This document shows, piece by piece, positions 14,804 through 18,922 of a stretch of DNA of 18,922 nt (positions are counted from its first letter, which is position 1; every line of letters starts with the position of its first letter). The notes beneath the pieces were generated by a model. It did not search any database. It was not told the DNA's origin and saw only the letters and a program-made list of their open reading frames with translations. The DNA lies in assembly GCA_039818825.1 (NCBI GenBank), contig JBCBTD010000072.1:1-18922 (forward strand). The letters run 5' to 3'. Made by a program: the position numbers and the translations under genes. The DNA is from JBCBTD01 sp039818825. GTDB taxonomy: Bacteria > Pseudomonadota > Alphaproteobacteria > Geminicoccales > Geminicoccaceae.

Positions 14804-15445
14804 TCACGAAAACGCTACGGTCGTGAAGCAACCGCTCGGCGGATCGATCCACGACAGCTCGCCCGACATGATCGAGAACCAGGCGCCGTGCAGCCGCATG
14901 CCGCGCGCTCGCATCGCCTCGGCGACGAACGGAAAAGTCTGAAGTCGTTCGAGGGAGCTCAGGACCGAGCGCTGTTCGACGGCGTGCCGGAGCGCGTCGC
15001 CCGCCAGCGCCGGCTGTTCGGCCAGCACCAGGTCGCGCGCTGCCTCGGCTAGCTCGACCCAATGGCTGACGAAGTAACCGCCGGCCTCGCCCGACGCGCT
15101 ACGCAGGCAGGCCTCGATGCCGCCGCAGGAAGCGTGCCCCATCACCACGATGTCGTCGACGGCGAGGTGGCTCACCGCGAACTCGAGGCCCGCCACGGTG
15201 CCGTGAGAGGTGCCGCCCCTCTCGAACGCCGGCACCAGATTGGCAACGTTGCGAAGGACGAACAGCTCGCCCGGAGCCGCGTCGAAAATCAGCGCGGGAT
15301 CGGCGCGGCTGTCGGCGCAAGCCAGGATGGCGACCTTCGGTTGCTGCCCCTTGGCCAATCGTTCGTAGAGCGCCCGCTGCTCATGGTAGCGGTCTTCCCG
15401 AAAGCGCCGGTAACCGGCGCGGAGTGTCATTGGCAGTCGTTCCAT
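14804..15445 (-). CDS. Beta-class carbonic anhydrase
   Basis: A 213-residue cytoplasmic zinc enzyme interconverting CO2 and bicarbonate. Zinc and catalytic motifs are intact: ILACADSRADP (zinc Cys43, Asp45, Arg47, counted from ATG 15445) and VVMGHASCGGIEA (zinc His104, Cys107). Other landmarks are LFVLRNVANLVP, a conserved stretch TVAGLEFAVSHLAVDDIVV, and WFSIMSGELSWIDP at the C-terminus. ATG 15445 has a GGTGGG 5 bases upstream; ATG 15430, five residues later, is an alternative and gives the more typical RAGYRRFRED beginning near the start. It is transcribed toward the thiamine operon, ending about 48 bases before the riboswitch, so the riboswitch isolates it from thiamine control downstream. 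Confidence 0.94.
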   Translation of the reverse strand: MERLPMTLRAGYRRFREDRYHEQRALYERLAKGQQPKVAILACADSRADPALIFDAAPGELFVLRNVANLVPAFERGGTSHGTVAGLEFAVSHLAVDDIVVMGHASCGGIEACLRSASGEAGGYFVSHWVELAEAARDLVLAEQPALAGDALRHAVEQRSVLSSLERLQTFPFVAEAMRARGMRLHGAWFSIMSGELSWIDPPSGCFTTVAFS

Positions 15446-15761
15446 ACGATCCCACCCGGCGATGCTCGGGGCACCGCCCGACATCTGCGGTCGGCGGCCT
15501 GCCGGACCGCAAGGCCAGCCTCGGCCTTCGAGACTTCGATGACCAGCCCGACCAAGAGGTCCGGCCAGCTCGTGCGTCACGGCGCGGTGATGCGGGCGCT
15601 CCGGAGGATCTCGGGGGGCGCCTGGCTCGACGAGGTGTCGCAGACCTTTCTGGTCCGCTCCGCGACGTCATGTAGTGGGGGAGTCGGGCGACCGGGCCGT
15701 TGCGCTACGCGAGGTTCGCGCGCTCGGCGGCCTTTCGGGACCCGGATGGAGGAGACGAAGG
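15446..15761. other. Gap of about 315 bases without a convincing gene
   Basis: This region separates the divergent carbonic anhydrase and DUF1428 genes. Open frames exist on both strands but all are Arg/Pro/Gly-rich with no family motif and no good ribosome site, as expected by chance in GC-rich DNA. I see no tRNA, terminator or clear promoter in it. The only supported element is GGAGGAG at 15748-15754, the ribosome site of the DUF1428 gene. The promoters of both flanking genes probably lie here. Confidence 0.6.
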
Positions 15762-16115
15762 ATGGGTTACGTCGACGGTTTCGTTGCCGCCGTTCCGACG
15801 GCGAACAAGGAGGCCTTCCGCCATCACGCGGAGGCCGTAGCCGTGATCTTCAAGGAGCATGGCGCGCTACGAATCGTGGAAGCGTGGGCCGATGACGTTC
15901 CCGAAGGCGAGGTGACGTCATTCTCGTTGGCCGTGCGGCGCGAGGCGGACGAAGCCGTCGTCTTTTCCTGGGTCTTCTGGCCATCGCGAGAGGTCCGCAA
16001 CGAGGCGATGCCGAAGGTCATGGCGGACCCGCGCATTCAGCCTGACGTCAACCCGATGCCGTTCGACGGCAAGCGCCTGATTTACGGCGGCTTCGACGTC
16101 ATCGTCGACGTCTGA
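15762..16115 (+). CDS. DUF1428 (YbaA-like) family protein
   Basis: A 117-residue small cytoplasmic protein of the DUF1428/YbaA family, predicted to adopt a dimeric alpha-beta barrel; biochemical role unknown. Family signatures run throughout: MGYVDGFVAAVPTANKEAF, EHGALRIVEAWADDVPEG, SLAVRREADEAVVFSWVFWPS, EAMPKVMADPRIQP and MPFDGKRLIYGGFDVIVD. ATG 15762 is set by a strong GGAGGAG 7 bases upstream and by homology; an in-frame upstream start at 15675 would add an unrelated Arg-rich leader. It stands alone between the divergent carbonic anhydrase gene and the convergent minE, 27 bases away. Nothing near it suggests a pathway. Confidence 0.92.
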   Translation: MGYVDGFVAAVPTANKEAFRHHAEAVAVIFKEHGALRIVEAWADDVPEGEVTSFSLAVRREADEAVVFSWVFWPSREVRNEAMPKVMADPRIQPDVNPMPFDGKRLIYGGFDVIVDV

Positions 16116-16142
16116 CCGCCGTCGCTTTGGCCGAGCGAGCCC

Positions 16143-16406
16143 TCAGTTGCCGTAGCGGCCGGGCAGCTCGATGTTGACTTCGAGCATCGACAGGTTGCCC
16201 TTGCGGTCGACATCGATCTGGACCTTGTCCTCGTCGATCTCGACGTAGCGACGAACCACCTCCAGCAGGTCCTGCTGCAGCATCGGCAGGAAATCAGGGC
16301 CGGTGCCGGTCGACGCCCGGTCGCGGACGACGATGAGCTTCAACCGATCCTTCGCGGTATCGGCAGTACGGCTCTTGTTGCCGAGGAAGAACTCGAGGAG
16401 TTTCAA
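16143..16406 (-). CDS. minE: Cell division topological specificity factor MinE
   Basis: MinE stimulates the MinD ATPase and drives pole-to-pole oscillation of MinCD so that Z rings form only at midcell. The 87-residue length is typical. The N-terminus MKLLEFFLG is the membrane-targeting segment, followed by the MinD-contact region TADTAKDRLKLIVVRDR. The rest is the dimerisation domain with LPMLQQDLLEVVRRYVEID and a final beta strand LEVNIELP. ATG 16406 overlaps the minD stop as ATGA. Last gene of the operon, ending 27 bases from the convergent DUF1428 gene. Confidence 0.97.
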   Translation of the reverse strand: MKLLEFFLGNKSRTADTAKDRLKLIVVRDRASTGTGPDFLPMLQQDLLEVVRRYVEIDEDKVQIDVDRKGNLSMLEVNIELPGRYGN

Positions 16407-17218
16407 GCGCTTCTCCTCAGGAATCGCGTGAACCAGCCGGCGCGCCGCGGCTCGACGAACCGCATCGGCACATCGTCGCCGAGCAACCGCTTCACCGAGT
16501 CCTGATATGCTTGCCCGGCGATGGAGCCGGCCTCCAGGACGATCGGCGTGCCGACGTTCGATGCCGCCAACACGGTCTTGTCGTGGGGGATGACGCCGAG
16601 GAGCGGGATCGCCAGGATCTCGAGCACGTCATCGGTCTTCAACATTTCGCCCTGCTCGACGCGCTCGGCATCGTAGCGGGTCAACAGTAGGTGCAGCTTC
16701 ACCTGCTCGTCACCGCTCTCGGCACGTTTCGAGCGGCTGTTGAGGATGCCGATGATGCGGTCACTGTCACGCACCGACGAGACCTCGGGGTTGGCGACCA
16801 CGACCGCTTCGTCGGCGAAGTAAAGCGCCAGCAGCGCACCGCGCTCGATGCCGGCCGGACTGTCGCAGACGATGAAGTCGAACTCCTTGGCCAACTCGTC
16901 GAGGACCCGACCGACGCCTTCCTGGTCCAGCGCGTCTTTGTCGCGGGTCTGGGAGGCCGGCAGGATGAACAGGTTGTCGAGGCGCTTGTCCTTGATCAGC
17001 GCCTGCTGCACGCGGATGTCGTCGTGGATCACGTTTACGAAGTCGAACACGACACGGCGTTCGCAACCCATGACCAGATCGAGATTGCGCAGGCCGACGT
17101 CGAAGTCGATGACGACCGTGCGCTTGCCGGCTTGGGCGAGGCCGGTGCCGATGGCGGCCGCGGAGGTGGTCTTGCCGACTCCGCCTTTGCCCGACGTCAC
17201 CGTGATGATTTTGGCCAA
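16403..17218 (-). CDS. minD: Septum site-determining ATPase MinD
   Basis: MinD binds the membrane in its ATP form, recruits MinC and is released by MinE. The 271-residue protein begins AKIITVTSGKGGVGKTT with the deviant Walker A (GKGGVGKT, 10-17), then VVIDFDVGLRNLDLVMG, the switch region FDFIVCDSPAGIERGALLA and VANPEVSSVRDSDRIIG. It ends in an amphipathic basic helix, AGWFTRFLRR, the membrane-targeting sequence. The start is TTG at 17218: the family consensus begins at this residue, no ATG or GTG fits, and AGGAG lies 8 bases upstream. It sits 41 bases after minC and overlaps minE. Confidence 0.97.
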   Translation of the reverse strand: MAKIITVTSGKGGVGKTTSAAAIGTGLAQAGKRTVVIDFDVGLRNLDLVMGCERRVVFDFVNVIHDDIRVQQALIKDKRLDNLFILPASQTRDKDALDQEGVGRVLDELAKEFDFIVCDSPAGIERGALLALYFADEAVVVANPEVSSVRDSDRIIGILNSRSKRAESGDEQVKLHLLLTRYDAERVEQGEMLKTDDVLEILAIPLLGVIPHDKTVLAASNVGTPIVLEAGSIAGQAYQDSVKRLLGDDVPMRFVEPRRAGWFTRFLRRSA

Positions 17219-17226
17219 CGAGCGTT

Positions 17227-17231
17227 CTCCT
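17227..17231 (-). promoter_or_regulatory. Ribosome binding site supporting the minD TTG start
   Basis: AGGAG on the minus strand with an 8-base spacer to the TTG at 17218. It supports the rare start codon, since the next in-frame Met codons would remove the Walker A loop. Confidence 0.7.
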
Positions 17232-17259
17232 GACTGCTCCGGTTGGACCGCGCGTGCGG

Positions 17260-18018
17260 TCAGCTGACGACGTCCACCACGAGGCCGCCATCCGCACAGC
17301 GAACGCGCACCCGCTTACCTCGAGCGACGGCTGGTAGCTCCTCGCTCACCAAGTGAAACCCGGCGATGCTGACGAGTTCGGCTTCCAGCCGATCGCAAAA
17401 AATCATCGCCCGCTGGTCTCCGTCGAACCCGGCGAACGCGCGGCCACGCAGAGCCGCATAGACATGGACGTTGCCGGTCGCGACGACATCCGCGCCATTG
17501 GAGATCGAGGCGAGGCAGATGGCGTCGCCATCTCTGGCGTAGACCTGCTGGCCGCCGCGCACCGTCTCCTCGACGACCATCGCCGCCGGCGCCGGTCGGG
17601 CGGCCGGGGGCGTCGGCGCCGCCTCCGCCGCCCCGCGCTCGGCGACTGAGGGCGCTGCTCGCGGCGGCTCCGCGTTGGATGGCGCGGCGTCCAGCTTCGC
17701 CGGTGCGCCGGCGGCGAGCACGCTCAGGCCGACCGCCGCTGCCGCCTTGTTCCAGGTCTCGTCGCCGTTGATGACGCCGATCGGTTGCATGCCCGACGCG
17801 CGCACGCGAGCCACGAACTTGCGGAACTCGGTGGTCGGTTGGTCCAGGATCGGTTGCACGTCGATCACCACGGGCGCGTTCTTGTAGAAGGCCGGGGACT
17901 TCAGGACGTCGGTCTTCAGGAGATCGAAAAACGTCGGATCGTCCGGCGTGTCGACTCGCAACGCCAGGAGCGTCTGGGTGGTGCCGCGGATTTGGTAAGG
18001 ACGTTCGGTTTCGATCAT
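17260..18018 (-). CDS. minC: Septum site-determining protein MinC
   Basis: MinC inhibits FtsZ assembly away from midcell when recruited by MinD. The 252-residue protein has an N-terminal FtsZ-inhibitory domain (about 1-110; YQIRGTTQTLLALRVDTPDD, FYKNAPVVIDVQPI, GMQPIGVIN). A long Ala/Pro-rich linker follows (about 125-175, many AAP and PAP steps). The C-terminal beta-helix domain has GGQQVYARDGDAICLASIS, GADVVATGNVHVYAALRGRA and ICDRLEAELVSIAG-like sequence (here IFCDRLEAELVSIAGFH). ATG 18018 fits the family; no strong ribosome site is visible. It is first gene of minCDE. The 209 bases upstream, before trmFO, should carry the operon promoter, which I could not pinpoint. Confidence 0.95.
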   Translation of the reverse strand: MIETERPYQIRGTTQTLLALRVDTPDDPTFFDLLKTDVLKSPAFYKNAPVVIDVQPILDQPTTEFRKFVARVRASGMQPIGVINGDETWNKAAAAVGLSVLAAGAPAKLDAAPSNAEPPRAAPSVAERGAAEAAPTPPAARPAPAAMVVEETVRGGQQVYARDGDAICLASISNGADVVATGNVHVYAALRGRAFAGFDGDQRAMIFCDRLEAELVSIAGFHLVSEELPAVARGKRVRVRCADGGLVVDVVS

Positions 18019-18169
18019 CGACTGACGCGTGGACGGGCGGCCAACACGCACCGCTCGTGATGATATTCCGACGACACTGCGATGTTCGAGGCCCGCTGAC
18101 AAGCCCGCCGTGGACGCTCCAGCCCGTTCATCCACAGGTTCTTGGCAGTAGTGCTTCAACCAGTGTGTG

Positions 18170-18194
18170 AAAAAGCGCCGCAGGCTCGACCTGC
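18170..18194 (-). terminator. Possible weak intrinsic terminator after trmFO
   Basis: Reading the minus strand past the trmFO stop, GCAGG-TCGAG-CCTGC forms a five-pair hairpin (18194-18180), followed by GGCGC and then five T (18174-18170). The five-base gap before the T-run makes it weak; alternative pairing of AAAGC with GCTTT would close the gap. It is suitably placed between trmFO and minC. Confidence 0.35.
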
Positions 18195-18227
18195 TTTCGT
18201 CGCGACGACAGCTTTCAGTGGAAGCCT

Positions 18228-18866
18228 TCAGGCCGCCGCGAGCAGAATCTCCCGCCAAGCGTCCAGGTCGGTCAACGCGCGGCGCGCCATGGCCGGCTTG
18301 CGTTCAGCCTTCTTCGTGCGCTCAGTCAGGGGCGGGAAGAGGCCAAAGTTGACGTTCATCGGCTGGTACGTTTCGGCGTCGGCACCGCCGGTGATGTGCG
18401 CCAACAGGGAACCGTGGGCGGTCGTCGGCGGGGGCGGAGCGAGCCGTTGGCCGCGCCGCTCGGCGGCGACGAAGCGGGCGGCGAGGCCGCCCATGGCGGC
18501 GCTCTCGACATAGCCTTCGCAGCCGGTGATCTGGCCAGCGAAGCGCACGTGCGGCAGCGCGCGCAGGCGCAGCTCACCGTCGAGCAGTCTGGGGGCGTTG
18601 ATGAAGGTGTTGCGGTGCAGCCCGCCGAGGCGCGCGAATTCGGCGCCCTCTAGGCCGGGGATCGTTCGAAAAACGCGCTTCTGCTCGCCCCAGGTCAGCT
18701 TGGTCTGGAAGCCGACCATGTTGTAGAGCGTCCCGAGCGCGTTGTCCTGGCGCAGCTGGACGACGGCGAACGGCCGGCCGCCGGTGCGCGGGTCGGTGAG
18801 ACCCACCGGCTTCATCGGGCCGTGGGCGAGTGTCAGCGGACCGCGTCCAGCCATCACCTCGATCGG
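18228..18866 (-). CDS. trmFO: TrmFO, folate/FAD-dependent tRNA U54 methyltransferase, N-terminal part missing
   Basis: TrmFO makes 5-methyluridine at position 54 of tRNA using methylene-THF and FADH2. Visible are the C-terminal about 213 residues: PIEVMAGRGPLTLAHGPMKP, VGLTDPRTG, PFAVVQLRQDNALGTLYNMV, GFQTKLTWGEQKRVFRTIPG, LHRNTFINAPRLLD, FAGQITGCEGYVESAAMGGL and a final FGLFPPL. This is the standard TrmFO C-terminus, ending at the stop at 18228. The frame stays open to the window end, but from about 18867 on it encodes VVERPERVVLAQLDDGER, which is not TrmFO-like and is the reverse complement of the gene's own 18718-18776. The family usually has a G-C-hydrophobic-PIEVMAERG sequence here. I therefore end the credible gene at the Pro codon 18864-18866. 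Confidence 0.92.
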   Translation of the reverse strand, partial: PIEVMAGRGPLTLAHGPMKPVGLTDPRTGGRPFAVVQLRQDNALGTLYNMVGFQTKLTWGEQKRVFRTIPGLEGAEFARLGGLHRNTFINAPRLLDGELRLRALPHVRFAGQITGCEGYVESAAMGGLAARFVAAERRGQRLAPPPPTTAHGSLLAHITGGADAETYQPMNVNFGLFPPLTERTKKAERKPAMARRALTDLDAWREILLAAA

Positions 18867-18922
18867 CCGTTCGCCGTCGTCCAGCTGCGCCAGGACAACG
18901 CGCTCGGGACGCTCTACAACAT
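18718..18922. repeat. Perfect 59-base inverted repeat (fold-back) at the window end
   Basis: Bases 18718-18776 and 18864-18922 are exact reverse complements over 59 positions, with an 87-base spacer. The match stops at CGGCCG on the inner side and continues to the last base of the window on the outer side. The left arm lies in normal trmFO coding sequence, while the right arm replaces the expected trmFO sequence. This is the pattern of a snap-back chimera or assembly error at a contig end. Confidence 0.95.

Noticed and set aside
15381..15675. Overlapping 83- and 96-residue frames on opposite strands
   Set aside because: Both are Arg/Pro/Gly-rich with no motif or ribosome site, and one runs into the carbonic anhydrase gene.
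15675..15761. N-terminal extension of the DUF1428 gene
   Set aside because: The family begins at M-GYVDGFVAAVP; GGAGGAG at 15748-15754 fixes the start at 15762.

Overview
This is a GC-rich, densely packed stretch of bacterial chromosome, most likely from an alphaproteobacterium (Rhodospirillales-like). The grounds are the ArsR-methyltransferase/metF/metH arrangement, an MlaA-type lipid-transport gene, a MinCDE operon, folate-dependent TrmFO, many ATGA/GTGA start-stop overlaps, and GTG or TTG starts. I see no phage, transposon, CRISPR, rRNA or tRNA signal.

Layout. (i) 1-768, minus: 5' part of mlaA, cut by the window start. (ii) 934-1203, plus: a small orphan ORF. (iii) 1227-6690, plus: a methionine-cycle operon. 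A promoter-like -35 box and a perfect 7-2-7 palindrome precede an ArsR-family regulator fused to a SAM methyltransferase domain, followed by metF and full-length cobalamin-dependent metH. (iv) 6680-8746, minus: an HtrA/PDZ protein that has lost its catalytic His and Asp, then an endonuclease/exonuclease/phosphatase-fold protein. (v) 8866-14756, minus: a thiamine salvage operon led by a canonical TPP riboswitch, with seven genes in the order thiM-thiE-thiD-TRAP solute-binding protein-tenA-thiX-thiY. Most junctions are 4-base overlaps. (vi) 14804-15445, minus: a beta-carbonic anhydrase. (vii) 15762-16115, plus: a DUF1428 protein. (viii) 16143-18018, minus: minC-minD-minE. (ix) 18228 to the window end, minus: the 3' part of trmFO.

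How the genes work together. MetF makes 5-methyl-THF, which MetH uses to remethylate homocysteine; the upstream fusion protein is the obvious candidate regulator. In the thiamine operon, TenA can release HMP from degraded thiamine, ThiD phosphorylates HMP, ThiM phosphorylates the thiazole alcohol, and ThiE joins the two. ThiXY looks like a pyrimidine-precursor importer, and a TakP/FcbT1-like TRAP binding protein sits inside the same riboswitch-controlled unit. No de novo genes (thiC, thiG) are present, so the operon is built for salvage. Two things are missing: a ThiZ-type ATPase for ThiXY and DctQM membrane subunits for the TRAP protein. This mixed TRAP/ABC salvage operon is the best candidate for something undescribed.

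The last 59 bases are an exact reverse complement of 18718-18776, a fold-back. This is most simply an assembly artefact at a contig end, so trmFO sequence beyond about 18866 should not be trusted.
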